A stretch of 64,000 nt of DNA, taken from NCBI GenBank assembly GCA_949752735.1, contig OX457036.1:11354352-11418351 (forward strand), in the 5' to 3' direction. The notes below the pieces were generated by a model that made no database searches, was not told the DNA's origin, and saw nothing but the letters and a program-made list of their open reading frames with translations. This document shows positions 12,401 through 27,400 of this stretch, in pieces; within the stretch, counting starts at the first letter, position 1, and each line of letters opens with the position of its first letter. This DNA comes from Lumbricus terrestris. Lineage: Eukaryota; Annelida; Clitellata; Crassiclitellata; Lumbricidae. The position numbers and the translations under genes are program-made.

Positions 12401-15400
12401 CCTCTGGATAACCCCCGGCAGTACACAGTGTTTGTCAATAATCTGGGGCCCTGCACTCAGCTTGCAAATGGCACTCTAGAAATTTACTGCCTATACAATA
12501 ATGCATGGGTGTGTGTTTAAACATGTCATATTAGCATCCCTGAAGTGCATCATAAAAGAACTGAAAGACAATACAAAAAAATGTTAAAGTTAACATCACA
12601 ACCACTAACACGACTTTTCTGAGGGGCGCTGACTTCGGATAAGGATTTGTTTTAGTATGGGAAAAAATAATCCAGCAACAAAACACCATTTGCTGCTGGA
12701 CCGATGATTTGATAATGTTTGTATGTGCACTTGTAATAGAGCCCTTTCACCCTACTACTCAGAGGCGCTCCCGACTAAAACACAGACACTGCATACGAGT
12801 TTCACGCCAACGCGCTGCGCAATTGAGAGTGAAGGACTTGCCCAAGGTTCCTACGATAAGTATTAGCCTTACAAATAATACGTAATACGGAAGACTTGAA
12901 ACAGAGAAAAATGCTGGTAGATAAGATCACAAGAAAAGACTGACATGGTTTGGCCATGTAGTAAGAATGGATGACAAAAGATTTCCAGCAAGAGCATTAT
13001 GCTGTTACGTGGACGGAACATGGAACCAGGAACGGCAATGAAAGACATGGATGGAAAAACGCGACACGCAATCTTGCAGAAAAAAGGCATGGACATGAGA
13101 ATGGCTCTGGATATTATCAGAGACAGAAAGAAATGGAGCCAATGTGTAAAAGCCTCATCATTGGCACACGCACGCACACACGCTGTTCGGAAGAGAGAAA
13201 AGAAGATTTACAAAGCGCAGAAGATAGTCAGTGGTCTACGTACTTCATCCAGAGCCATGAGAACATTTTCGCCAAGCGAAAGAGCTATTGCACGAACCAT
13301 CTGGTCCTCCTCAGATCCAACCTCCATGTTCAGTGCCATCTAGAATACCAAGCAACGCAACACAATCTAACCAAGGGCCCTGTACGTACGTACGTCAATC
13401 AAGCCACCATCAACCAACATGGTTGGCTTAAGCTAACGTATTCTACACTTATTCTAAAATTGAAGCCTAACACAATGCCATCTGCTGATAAAAACAATAA
13501 GCAACAATGATAACGGTCATAATTTTGGAGTGGGAACTCTGGCACGAAGAGTGTACGGTTGCGGGATCATTTCCCGCCACCCTGCCAAAAATGTCCACTC
13601 AACCTTCCATTCTGCAGATGGCGTTGGAAAATTGAGCAGCGGGGCGTGACGAACGCCTTGCATGGCTGCTGACAGTTAAATTCGACTCCTGTAATAACTT
13701 GTGATTTAATCTGTTCATTGCTGATTGTAATCATACTGCATTCTGCCAGTTTGAAATCAAACGAAAATTATTATTATAATAACAATATTAAAAAGAAAAT
13801 GAAACGTAATCAACAGTCTCAAGACAATTTTGTTTATCTCCTGAGTAATTAAATTTACCTTACGTAAAAACTATTAAAACACGTTTACCTCCACAAATGT
13901 AATCCTTCCATTGCTAATGGATCATCATTAACTTGGGTAAATGCAAAATTGATTACAATACATCCTAGTTTCATTTGTCTTAATTTCCAGTTTAATCAGC
14001 AGATTAACAGCACTACGCAGAAGCCATTCAGCATAAAACAAAACTCGTCAACCCTTTAGCGACCGAGGGCATATGATCTTCCCTTACCATTTAATACACT
14101 ATGGTTGGTAAAGAGTTAAAGGTCAACATTTTAACAATGAGAGTGGACAAAAAGCGACTGGGAACCACTGCAGTCTGTTGCTAAAGGGTGTAAGGAAAGT
14201 CTGATTGACTGACCTCTACAGCTGCAGGTAATGGAGGCGGGTGGCTGAGGCAGTATTCTGTCGCCTGTTCAAGGTTGTTGTAGTGAAGCAGCGCCTCGGT
14301 GGCATGCTCACGGGTGAAGCCCATGTCCACCAGCTGTAACACAATGTCACCAGTTATCAATCAATCAATCAATCAGTCAATCAATCAATCAATCAGTCAA
14401 TCAATCAATCAATCAATCAAAATTCATATGGCACCCTTCAAGATCCTACTCTAGGCTCTCCTGGCCCAGGCCGAGCGATATAAGCAGCCTTCAACAGCTG
14501 GTGAAGCTGAGAATAGTTTGGGAGGTGTCATACAGTAATGGCGATCATGCAAACAGCTCTGCAGTCAAAGTTAGCAAAATAAATTAGTTATTTGTTGCAG
14601 TTAAGACAATGAGCATGCCGGTTCCTATATTGTAAACGTGTACCTGAGGAGTCAAATCATCTCTCAGGATTATATATCATCAAGTCTTCTCCATCTGATT
14701 ATTCTAACAGTATTAATACTAAACGAATAAGTCAGTCAATCAAACTGTCATCAACAGCTGCCAGACAATTTCAATCAATCAATCAATCAGTCAATCAATC
14801 GAACAGAATTTATATAGAGCTCCTTCAATATCCCTATTCAGAGATGCTTCCGGCCCAGCAAAAAAGTCGTCTACAGCTGGTGAAACTGAGAATGGTTTGG
14901 GAGGTGACGTATAGTCAAGGGAAGCCCGTTCTAGATTGTTGAATCAACCATAGAGAAGGAATTACTTAGAATTGTCACAGAACAGGCGAAAAGGACCATT
15001 AATTCACTGTGGAGAGCTCTGCAGCCAGTGCAAGCGAAAGGTGTGGCAAAACTCACACAGATAAGAGGGTACCCAATCTGATAGGATAGGCACCGAAGAC
15101 AACATTGACCTCAGGTTAAAAACTAATAAACTACGTCTACATGTTAAAAAGAGCTCGTCACATAGTGAGATCTTCAGCCAATGAGAGCTAGACATCTGTG
15201 AAGGCAGACTCTGGTTTGATAAGGACAAGTCACACAAGTCACCTGAGTCAGGTATTCCTCGTTAATGTTTGGTTCGTCTCGTCCAGGTGGTGGGGCGTCT
15301 ATCTGTGCTGCTGCTGCCGCCGCTGCTGCTGCTGCAGTTGTAGCAGCTCCTCCTGTAGCGCCTGCCTCAGGTGGCTTGTTTGTCTCTTTCTCCTTGTCGA

Positions 15401-18400
15401 GCTTTTCCTGCATCAACAGAAGCAAACGAAATTTTGTCAACTATCACAAAGAATCTGGCGCTGTCTCCAACATGAAAAACAAGACATTTAAGTCATCTCA
15501 AAGCATTGCACACCTAACTCGAACACACCCAGAAATCCCATGGAGCAATCTGCTAGCCAAAATATACAGCCATCAACTGTTCACCTAGGAAACAGTAAAC
15601 GCCATGGCATAATCCAGATGAGAAAGCAAATTGACTTGAGTCACCAGTCCCCACATCAAATTATGAGCCTGCAGTGATATGCATGAACCCAGATACATTA
15701 ACGAAGATCAAACATAGCAAACAAGTTCTGTAGCCCAGTTGTAAAGTGTAGACCACGAACCCGGATGAGAGCTTCACTGTTGATGATGTGGCAGAGAATG
15801 TTGAGCAGAGATTCAGACATACGCGCGCCATACACCTTCAGCGGTTTCTTGTTCCATAGGTATGTTACTGCGTTGAATGCCATCTGAAACAAACAGATAC
15901 ACACCAGTCTTCAACAGCAATTCGAACTACATTTTCTTGTTTGTAACTGTAAACAAGGCCATATCAAAGACTCTGAAAAAATGTCCAATAGCCAGCCCAC
16001 TTCTATGGTTAACTAAAGTGTACACAGAAAATAAAGAATAATCTTTGAACACTGAGATCGTATTTTACAGGATAGGACAGCAAGCTAGAAGAAAACAATT
16101 ATTATTTTAATAATAAATCAAGATGTTGAAAGTGCAAGTTTAATACAAATAAATACCCTGCAAATGTGCAATAGTGACACATGCCTAAAAAGTAAATAAG
16201 TAAACAACCCATAATGTTAAATGAGTAAACAAGTCAACCTGCATAATTGATCAGTGCACGACAACTGCACAATTGCGATCAGTCAAAAAACATACGCAGG
16301 GCCTTGACTTCACTCCAATTTGACCATGATGTTGCACAGATGGTTAAAATATACAAAGCACCTATTTACATTTAACAGAGAAATAAAAAGCAAAGTACAC
16401 AAATCATAATGTTAATCCAGATCTAGACAGCCCAAAAAACGTATAACTGACGCCAAAGGCAGTTTTAAGTGCTAAATGAAGAATAAAAACAATAGCAACG
16501 GGCATAGTACCTTCTGAGTCTGAATGAGGTAAGTCAGTGGATTGAAAGGTACGAAGCCAGACTGTGACGGCTTGGCTGGCATAAGGTATGGTGATTCCAG
16601 GATATTCTTTGGATTCGACATCTTCTCAACAAGCAACAGCCAAGCATCCAGGAATTCACCGGAGCCTTCTGCAAACGAATTAAACAACTTGCTAAGGGCT
16701 AAAAACTACTCAACAAATTACTTAAAGCACAAAGTCTAAAAAAATTGCATCGTGTAACACAAGCAAGAAAAGTAGGCAAGCAGTCCAACTGAGGGCTCGT
16801 GACAAATGCGACCTTGTAGTGGCATGGTATTTACCACTCTTGCTGTGGTATGGATGCATTATGGTGCCATATAAATTTTTGTTGCCATTATTATCAAACG
16901 CACAACATGCTGATTAATGATTTGCGAGCTGTAAAGCATGCTTTTTACATTCATTCAATCAATGGATTTATCTAGCATCCTTTCAAGGAACCTACTCCGG
17001 GGTGCTCCCACCGAAGCCATGGCATGAAGAAGAAAGACTTGAGAGATTTATGAAACAAAGTTTCCTTATGCTTTACATACGAGTAACAGCTTTTGCTGCT
17101 CAATCTCACCAAACAATTGATACAAGTACTTTGTTCAGTGCAACACCAAACTGCGTAGCATTGCATATCTGAACTTCGTAAGCATTCACAACTGAAGAAC
17201 AATTGCAAGATGGAGACTTCCTCCTAACCTGGTAGCTCAGGACTTTCCAGGCCAGCTTCAAGGGGAACCTGTCCTCCATGAGACAGCACCCATCGGAAAG
17301 CACTGAAATTAATTAAACACAAGACAGACTCACATATAAGTTTACATTATAAAACAATATCACATATAACAAAAGAAACCTGATTTTTACAGAGTAGCGC
17401 ATACAAGCCTTGCAAATTCTGTACAAAAAACAGACAACATGGCTAAATTAAAGAACAGGTAAAGATCCACGGCATTGCTGCAGTAAGGCACAGTGCAAAC
17501 TAGCACACATAAATACATACAGAATTTTAAAACACTTAAACCTAGTCAGTGATTCAATGAATGCATCTTAAAGAACTGCCAAAACAGACCATGATGTAGT
17601 AACTAGTATCCATGGGAAATCCTATACATTCGGTCGGTAGAGGGCTAAAGAGCTGTTCTGCTGATCTGATAAACAAACACGTTCTTACTTGAAGAGTCTC
17701 TCTTGACCTTTGCACTCAACGAACTTCTGCAGCATCAGATGGTACGGTTGTTTCTTCTCATCAAAAAGCATCGGAGACGTAAAACCAACCGAACAGATCA
17801 GAAACGTTAACCTAAACAAGCAAATATGCAACTGTAGAGCCAAGCTGTTCTCAAGCTTAAACCAAATACATTTTACTCCAAATTTTCTCCTTTTAAAAAC
17901 GCCCACTAAACTGTTCTGCAATGGCTACCACCTGAGCACTGGTGAACAGCGCTCATATGCCGCGGTCTAAAAAATGAAGCTGCCAAACACTTCAATTTCA
18001 TGCAAAACACTTCGAGTTCACATAACACTTCAGCGTAAACAACTAAAATGTGTGGTCACATAATCACAATCATCATGAAAGGGTTAAGAGATTTCTTCTA
18101 TATTTAAACTCTACTCGAGTCATTAAACAGCAACTTCTATAAGGAATTCCAACAACGAACAATGCCTACCTCAGTTTATGTGTAGGACAGTAGTCTGGAA
18201 GTGGGTACTGCAGACCCTGAGCCAGGAGATTGCTCAGGTGAAGCGCGACGACACGAGCAGCCTGCGTAGGCGTCGTGAGCATCGGGGAGACCTGCTGCGC
18301 TCTCCTCTGGCGAGTCGGCGACCCAACGCTCAGCTTAACGAGCAACCCAAAGAGTTCTGCGAGCGAACGGCCGAGTCGTGACGAAACAGTAAGCAGAGGC

Positions 18401-21400
18401 TTAATCTGACGAATCCGAGCCTCCTTCAACTTGTTCGACTTCTGATGTGCCGACGTCGACGCCTGCGACCCGGTGCTGTCATCCGTTTCCATCGGCGACG
18501 CCGCCGTTTCCGACGTGCTCAGCGACTCCATAGCACTGCTCACTCCATCGCTGCTCCCCAGTTCGCTTCGGGCCAGCAGGGTCTCCAGTTCTCCGTCCAA
18601 CATTCGAGCAGACGATGCTCCATCCTTCTCCAGCTTCATGGTCTTCAGCTCGCGAGCCATCACTCGCTGAATGTCCGCCTGACCGAAGCCGGTGTCCGCT
18701 GGGATGACGCTGTCACTGCACAGGGCGATCAGAACAGAGCTCTCCCAGACAAGGGCCAGGTAGAGGTCCGACAGGTGCTTTAAGACGCTCAGACCCAACT
18801 CGGAACCCCAGTGGTTGACGGAAATTGTGCGAACTTCGCTCTAGAGGACAGAGTAAACAGAAAATTGAGATGCGAAGACGATACATGTAATACAAAATTA
18901 GTTTCTGAACACAATGCTGAAATTGTTTAAAGCAAACTGGGTACATCTTACGAAATAATGTATGTTGCGACACACCGGATGAAACCATATCTTCTGAGCA
19001 GCTATACTCAAGGGCAGACAAGGCACTGTTTGCTTCGATTATGCTCAGCCCTTCCATTAATTGCCCCCACCCAATAAAACAGTCGGAGCAATTCCCGCGA
19101 CCAAGGACACAAGAGTCCTCCCAAAGGTTGGCGATCGAATGTTCCGAACATTTCTTATTTGAATCGTATACTCTGATTAATTATTCTTGCCTTTCAATTT
19201 ACACGCTTACGTATAATGAACAAGAAAATTATTCTCTGGCGTATACATATATATTGTCATCATTACAATCACATTCAATTACATCCTTTTTGGATCGCTA
19301 TCTACATTTCTCTCTTCTGGAGACTCTTTTTTTCTCTGGGATCCCTCACTGGGAGCGCTACAGAATGGCCATGGCTGCGAGCAGTGCTATAGATATAGCC
19401 TTCTCGGTTGTGGGGCCGTCAATCTGGAACGAACTACCTTCTAGCCTTCATTCCCTCCACCTGACTAGTCAATCTTTGTTTCTTAAATCTCGTGAATCTT
19501 TTTTCTTTCGCCGTGGCTGGGAGCGCCTCTGAGTAGTTTCTTGAAGGGGCACTATACAAATTTTTATAATGAATGAATATTATTAATTACATTATATTGA
19601 CTCCCCTCCCCGATCAATGAATTCCTCAAACCTGGCCGACTTTACAGACGTAGGTGAAGACGTTGACAAACGAATGCACGGCCGATAGTCTATGCAGCAG
19701 CGGCGTTGCCTGTGCCGACTGCAGTGGGTCCGGCAGATGGCAAACGTTGGCGTACTCTCTCAGTAGGACGGATCCACCTGGTGCCTCGACAAACTTCGTC
19801 AAAGGTTCGACACTTGCAAGGAGGTTGTTCAAGTGGATAAGGCCTTGTTTCAGCACTTGATTGTCATGCGTCAGAGTCTGTATGTAACAGAAAGATGCAG
19901 AACCTCAACGCAGAATCAATTTTAAAGGACATACCGAGCACAACTCACGAGGTTTTGTTTCTTGAAAGCGGCGCTACTAAATGTCAGACCTGTTATAATT
20001 ACAAAACTTCTTGAACTGAAACGCTTTTCAGCATGCATGATAAGTCACTATAAGACATGCTATCAATATCTAGATACATAGTTTACAATATGCTTACATG
20101 CCAGCATTGCTCCTGAACAAACAGTACAGAGTATAATGAGCAAAACCAAATTCCTCACTCATGCATAGCCTTTATATAGCACCATTTCGCAGTATCTGCC
20201 CAGAGATGTTCCCGGCTCAGTACACGTGAAAGTGTTCGTGAAAACGTAGCTTGCCCTGGCCAGAAGACAAACGCTGATCAAAAGGAAAGCCATCCCAGGT
20301 GGAAGGCCAAACTTAAACCGTCCACTTCGTTCATCCAACAGAACCCTCTTGGTTCCTCGTTCTAGAACTGATACGGCTCAGTCTTGATCATTTACCTCAA
20401 TTGGTCCTTCTCTTTGGCATGCGCCTTCGTCTTCTCTTCACTATACAATTCTTTCTATCATTCGCTCTTCTTCCTTCTCACTTCTCAACACCTGCTAGAA
20501 ATTCATGCACGACCTTGCGCACTGAGAGCAATTCTGAACGGCTCACCCTACTAGAGGCACTTTAAAAATGTTTAAATACAACACAGAACAATACTGAATG
20601 GCAAAACACTGCAGAAATAAGTTATCAACAACAACAAAACTAATCAACCAACCAGAATGGACTTGCAGACGCTGGCCACTGCTTGACAGGAGGGCGACGT
20701 AGGAAAGTCGATCGGCAGATTCGGTTGCTCGAGGATCTCCATCAAAGGAACGAGTCCCTTGTGCATCACAAACTCACGACAATGGTCATCGGTCGTGTTA
20801 TTGCTCAGGATTGCTTCGACAAATTTCATCTGCAATTCACATGTAAAACGGACATCTCTAATTTAATCAAAACTTCCACATTGGCCAATAGTGTGAAGGG
20901 CCTTAAGCAAGCCGACAATGAATAAACAGATAAAATGTACTTTCTATCAAACTCTAATGCTGACTATTGACTCTCTGCGTAAAGCATTCTAGAAGTAGCC
21001 TGCTACCGGTGAAGCTATAGAAATTGTCGCAGATACAATACAATAAAAGGTAAATGAACATCGGCCCAGTGCAATACTGGACTTGTCATTTGTTTCCCAG
21101 TTTACAACAATACCGAATTACCCTGCTTAGTTACAGACACATACTAAGCAAACAACTTCGCAAATGTTCAGTGTACCAACACAATACCTTCCTCTTTTCT
21201 CTATGACATTTTTGGATGACACTTATGAAATTGTTTATATCACAAAGCAATTTAAAACCACCCCAAAATTTAATAGCATTCAACTTAAATATAGAAGTAC
21301 CAGAGATGCAAGAGTACAAAGCAAGCTTTAAGTAAAACTTGTGAAAAAAGAAAGTCCTTAAAACAATAAAGTCTGTTGATTTCAAATGATCACCACTAAA

Positions 21401-24400
21401 GAAAACATGGGATCGCAAACTTACAATATTAAGGACGTAGTCCATTAGAGGAATTGACGTCTTTTCCTTTGTACTTGGTCTGCAAGAAAAGAAAACAAGC
21501 ACACACATCAATGCAATAACACATCATTAGAGGTCAGTCCACACAAACATTCAACCAAATGTCAACAAGATTAGAAGCCCTGTCGAACATCTGCTGTAAA
21601 CAACTGTATAGTCAAAGAACTTATTTTTCATAATTTCAATTCTGTACCAAAATCTACAAGAAAACTGGAAAGGATATCTATTCCAGTCCCATCTAGTCTA
21701 ATTTACCCATAATATGTCCATTATAACAAAACCAAATTTTAATCAAAACTAACTCAGTGTAACACAATTAATTCTTGAAACTCTTCAAGCGCTCTTAAAC
21801 AACGGATAATCCATTATTTAACAATGTAGCAAATACAAAGACCTGAAAACATTATACCCACACAGCAGTTTGAAGTTACCTAGTTCTGACTTCATTTGCA
21901 ATGTTTTAGAAATGCCATAAATACATTTTTGCATAGCAACATGAAACTGCAGTACTCAACTTGAAATTTTCGCATACAATGAAACCAAAGAATACCGAAT
22001 ACGAACATTTCCTTCTTGTATTAAAAATTTGTGGCAGCAATAGCAATAAGTTCACCATGAACCCAAAAACTGATTATATGAATATTGGGTTAAGCAGTGC
22101 TCAAGCCCAGATTAGACTTTCGTAATCAATTGTAGATGACAACCACAGGATATTTAAGAGTGTTTTCAGCATTTCTACGAGGCCTTTAAAATGAACTAGC
22201 GAAAAAACCCAGCAAAAGCATCCATTGCTTTGGCAAAATTACCGCTATTCCTGTAGGAGGGCGATGTTATGATTTTTGTTAGAACACAGTGTCGTCTAAC
22301 TGAAACCACTACTCCTGTTGCTGCTGCTGCTACTGCTATTACTATTCACATGCTCTGGCAATGGCAAACTTACTGCTGTTCCGATGCGGCTGGGATGACC
22401 GCAATCTGTGGTTGCTTAGTAACCGTGCCACTGTGGGTGCTGGCAACGTCATCCTCTTCGTCATCATCATCGGACGATACTCCACTGTTGCTCGAGCTGA
22501 TGTGCTGGCTTCCAGCGGCCGGCGGTTGCTCGGTCTTTGTCGCCGTCTTCTGGCAGACGTAGTTTGGATCTCGACCGAGAAAGCAAACCTCCTCCAGCAG
22601 CTGAAACCAACAGAATCGCCATCAAAAACTCACATCTACTCATCCCATTCACTACATTTTAGTCGGTAAAGGGTTAAATATATGTTCGGTCAACAGAAAG
22701 GTAGAGGAGAGACAGATAGCAAATAGTTGCAGCCAGATATAAACCAAAAACCATTTTAGAACAAGATCATTGATCAATTCTGTATTGTAGCCGAACAATC
22801 AATATATAACCTGATATTGTGCCCGCTTCAAGACTCTATTCAGAGGTGCTCGCAGCCCAGCCACAAAGAAATAAGGCCAAGAAATGCAGGGATTTTTAGT
22901 GTGCGATGCTACACAAAAAGTGCAGCTCTATATGAATTTGCGTAGAGCTCTGTAAAAGCATTTTTGTTCAATTAAAAATAGCGAAAATTGTTCACTGTCA
23001 TCTGATTGGAGACGGGGAAAAAGAGAGGGTGTTGTGCAGTTCTAGAAATTCCTTAAAAGAAACCCTGAAGAAATGTTGCACTTGGGAACTCCATTGGAAG
23101 GTCGCTGCAAGTGGTCGGGCCCAAAATGGAGAAAGCCTGGTGTTGCATGGTGGAATTGATGGCAAAAGGGGATGGCCAAGTAAGTCAACATCACGCACAT
23201 TACATATTAAAGTCACAACTATGACACGACACTATAACACACTGATGACAAAATAATAACACAGTCCCACAAAGCAGTCATTATGGACACAGTGTTTCAA
23301 CACAGTGTTTCCACGGCTCTCACATATGATATGCACTTTTCGTAACAGTTGAAAACTAGGGCATAGCCGGGTGCCGTTTTTCAACCGGGTACCGGGTCCG
23401 GGTAGTTTGAATAAAATCTGCCGGGTCCGGGTACCGGGTCCGGGTATTAAAAGTAATCGTTAATCTCTAAACTGAATAGTATGTCCCCACTTTGAATGCT
23501 GTCAAACAAACATCACCCTGTTTGCTAGCTACTTTTAGTGGAATTGAGTAAAACTCTTCTGTGTCAGTTTTACTACAGTTGAGTTCTGCCAGGGTTATTG
23601 ATTGAGAGGTGCCAGTATTACCCAGCAATATCTGTTCATGAACTGTGTTGATAAAATCATTCTATAGTATAGAAATGCTGATCTGTCCACCCAGCCAAGA
23701 GGAGGTCAGAGGCCCGTGATAAGCAGTCCTGCTTCTGTGGTGTATGCAGCCCAGCTACATGTAGACATAGTTCAAAGTGTACCATCCCTTAATCTGTGAT
23801 ATGTATACATGGTCTTATTAGAGAGGGAGCCTATTAAGCTTGGCTGCAGAGTCATATAACAGGTGGAAGGTATCCCTTCTGACAAGTACTAGTCTCTCTG
23901 ACTTGAATGAGGGTGTGACAGACCAAACAGGCTTTAAAGATAAGGGATTAATGACAGATGACCCCTTGCCAACTTATATAGCTATGGTCAGTGGGCAGCA
24001 TATATATATATATATATATATATATTTATGTGTGTGTGGGTATATATAATGTATATATATATACACACACATATGCTCTTTCCCCTTCCTATAACTCCCT
24101 AACCTTCTCCCACTGTTTCTCCCCTCCTCCTTCATCATCTCCTTTCTCTTCCCTGTTAGATATTTCAAACAGCCAAGCAGCAGGTGGAAGAGGAAGGGGA
24201 ATACTAGAAGAGAAAGAGGGGGAGGGAGAAGAGAAGACATGAAAGAGGGTGCCATTCTTATATTTAAATATATATATATATATATATATATTCAGCCACC
24301 AGGTCACACATATAATTATATATATACTATTTACTCCCCCTCTTCTCCTTCATTGTCTACCACTGTTCCTCTCAGGAAGGGGTATTAGAAGAGAGAAGGA

Positions 24401-27400
24401 GAGACAGCATGGAAAAGGGTGATACAAACTCTACCCTCCACCTCCTCCTTCCTCTTGCTGGTAGGCTGTTTGAAATAGGATAGTCTAATATACAGCAGCC
24501 ATCAGCAGGCTGTCTGTTCTGTGATTGTCTGTTCATTGTACTATAATGCAGTTGAGAGATCTTGCCGGTTAGCTGCTAAGCCCTTTAATGTGTGGTATGC
24601 TATTCATAATTACCACCCGGCCCGGAAGACCTTTGATCACCGGGTCCGGTTATCTGCCGGGTGTCAAATACCCGGCATATCCGGGTATCCGGGTCAGCAC
24701 CCGGCTGTGCCCTATTGAAAACTATTCTGTTTATGGGATTGGGGTGTAATTGCATCATTTAAGTAGATGAACCTGAGGCGTCTGATCAATATATCAACAC
24801 AATTACTTAGAGCACTCACTAAGCATACTGTTTTCATAGTTTTGATATCCTAGTTGACTAATAAAGTTTAATTTATGCTTATGACGCACATACAGCTCAA
24901 ATCCTTATTCAAATACAAAATATATAAGATATAATGTTTTCACATCCATAAGGCTTTTTAAAACTAAATATCTTTTTCATCCAAAAACAGACTAAAGTGA
25001 AGATAGAGGGGCAAAATGTAAGTAAGTAAGAACGTCTGAACATGCCTTTATTATTGCTTTTGTAGCATCAGTCCTCAGCGATGGCTGGTGCCTCATCAGT
25101 TCATCCATCGCACTGCCGAGACTTGTAGCCGTGTCGCCTGAAATTCAATACATTCGTAATCACAATCATGAATTTACATAGCGCCACTTCACGAGAAATT
25201 CCTCCTGACCTGACCTGACCTGAGACTGCTAGGTAACTTACTCCAGAAAGATGGGCTGACCATAGCGAAGCAGCACTGTGCGTTCCAATGTCTAACTCCA
25301 AAATCACTTTATACAGGCAAATATGCAACAGTGCAAATATCACCATTTTTAAAAACGATTAAAAAACTTATTGATGTCCTTTCTCCTTTTATCACGTGCG
25401 ATTATTCGGCGTCGATACTGCCTTCGACCATGTCCGCATAACTTTGAGTTGCCACCGAAGGACGATAAAAACTTTATTCCAAGAGCCCTCTATAAGGGTC
25501 TTCTCAACAAGCAACTGTGTAACCCGTAGTACTTCCCTTCCATGTAACTGAGTTGCAGTCTTGTCAACCTGGTTTTTTCCCCACATTAAACCAATATATA
25601 TATATATATATATCACAGGTCTTTGAAACATACTTATGTGTCCTACAAGTATTCATATGCAAACACACACACAAGTACTGGAATAACGAGATATGTCCAC
25701 TTTCTTACCCGGTGGATCAGAGCTCCTTCTGCGCCTCATAGCCGGCAAGTAATCCGATGAGAGGAGAACCTTGAAGAGCCGGTCGAACGGACGACAGGCG
25801 ACAAACGCTTCGAGGCCTTTGTTGTTCAGACACAATGCACTGAATACGTTTGGCAGAGACGACAACACTTCCTTCGTGGCTGGCACCTGCATTTCACAAC
25901 GAAATTCACAAGAAATTGCTAAGGAAATTTTTAATTCGCACAATTGAAGTTAAACAATTAAAAGTGATGGTTTAACGACAGTTGTTTTGTTGCACAAAAA
26001 CATTTGCATCTTCCAGAATCAATTTGAAATTGTCTTGTTGGCTACAATTTGAACTGCAGTGCAAAAATTATCCTGGGAGCAGTGACCGGCATCTGATTTG
26101 ATTTCAGACAGCGGTTCTCAATCTGTGGGTCGTGGCCTCCAAGGGGGCTGCCTCAGAGTTTGACAGGGTCGGCTGGAACTGTTATAAATTGAAATAAATT
26201 TATAGTGCCCTTTTAGCACCTAATCAGTGATTTATTTGATTTCGATTCCTCGCACGGGCAACTTACATCTTTGACGAGTAGAGCCTGAAGAACGACATCG
26301 GTCAAACCGTTTGCTTGTAAAGGTGACAGCATGGATGGCTCCTGGAAAACGTAGACTGTCACCAGCTCTGTAGCTACACAAACACACACAGACAGACCTA
26401 AACACAAACTCTGATAGAAAGCAATATCTTAGGAATTACGTATAGCTTTAGAGCAGGACCTGGTTACAATGTGACATTGATTACACCATGGCACTTTGAT
26501 CTGCCACCTCAGTGGACACTTTCAAATCAAACCTTAAATCAAAATTTGTTTGCCAGGGACTATCCAGCAGTTAGCTGCTTGTGAGGCGCCCTTGCAGCGG
26601 TATAACCGCGTTACGGAGCGGTAATACACAATTTGTCACTATTATTCATTCATTTCGAGAATGTATATATAGCGCCTCAGAGGCGCTCCCAGCCCAGCCA
26701 TAGCAAAAAAGTAGCATTTGAGTGACTTATAAAAGGCAAGGGAGTTTATTGTTATTACTCAATTATGGTTCAGTACTAAAAGAAATGTTTTAGCATGCAT
26801 ACCTTTGAAAAGCAACTATGTAATTGCCACAAATAATTCTCCCATAATTCAAAACAAATACACAATGCAGCCAGGCATTAACACAAACTTGCTAATCTTG
26901 CAAACCTCACAAACAGCAGAACTTGAAACTTATTGTTTTTGGGTGGTCTTTGCACCACACCCAAATTGTACAGTTTTTTGTAGATGTTGTCAGATCAAAT
27001 TTGATTTTCATAAATTTCAGGTTTGTTGTTCTTTCATATTATTTGCATACATGTGCACATTATTGGATCGCATTCTACAGCACTAATAATCCTTGTTTAA
27101 ATCACAGTTTGCAACAATAAACAATAGCTATGATAAGAGCCATGTGCAGCAAATTGCTACGCTGTAACACTTGGAAGACTGTAAAACTGAATGCACACGA
27201 ACGCACGCACACCACACACACAACCACACACACGCACAAACACACACTGCTGGTGACTCACCAAGGAGGAAGAGGGAAGGACCATAGTATTCAGCGTTGC
27301 TGATGATGTGCTTCAGCGAGCGTGGTAGTGATCCATCCATAACTAAAATATCAACAGCAATAAAGGTAAAAACAGATCAGCCAGCCAAGCTACCTTTAGA

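Noticed and set aside
12971..13510. A 179-codon plus-strand ORF
   Set aside because: It reads out of the frame of the LINE polymerase remnant at 12905-13185 and then antisense through HUWE1 exon 31.
18445..18783. A 112-codon Arg-rich plus-strand ORF
   Set aside because: Antisense shadow of HUWE1 exon 24, caused by its higher GC content.
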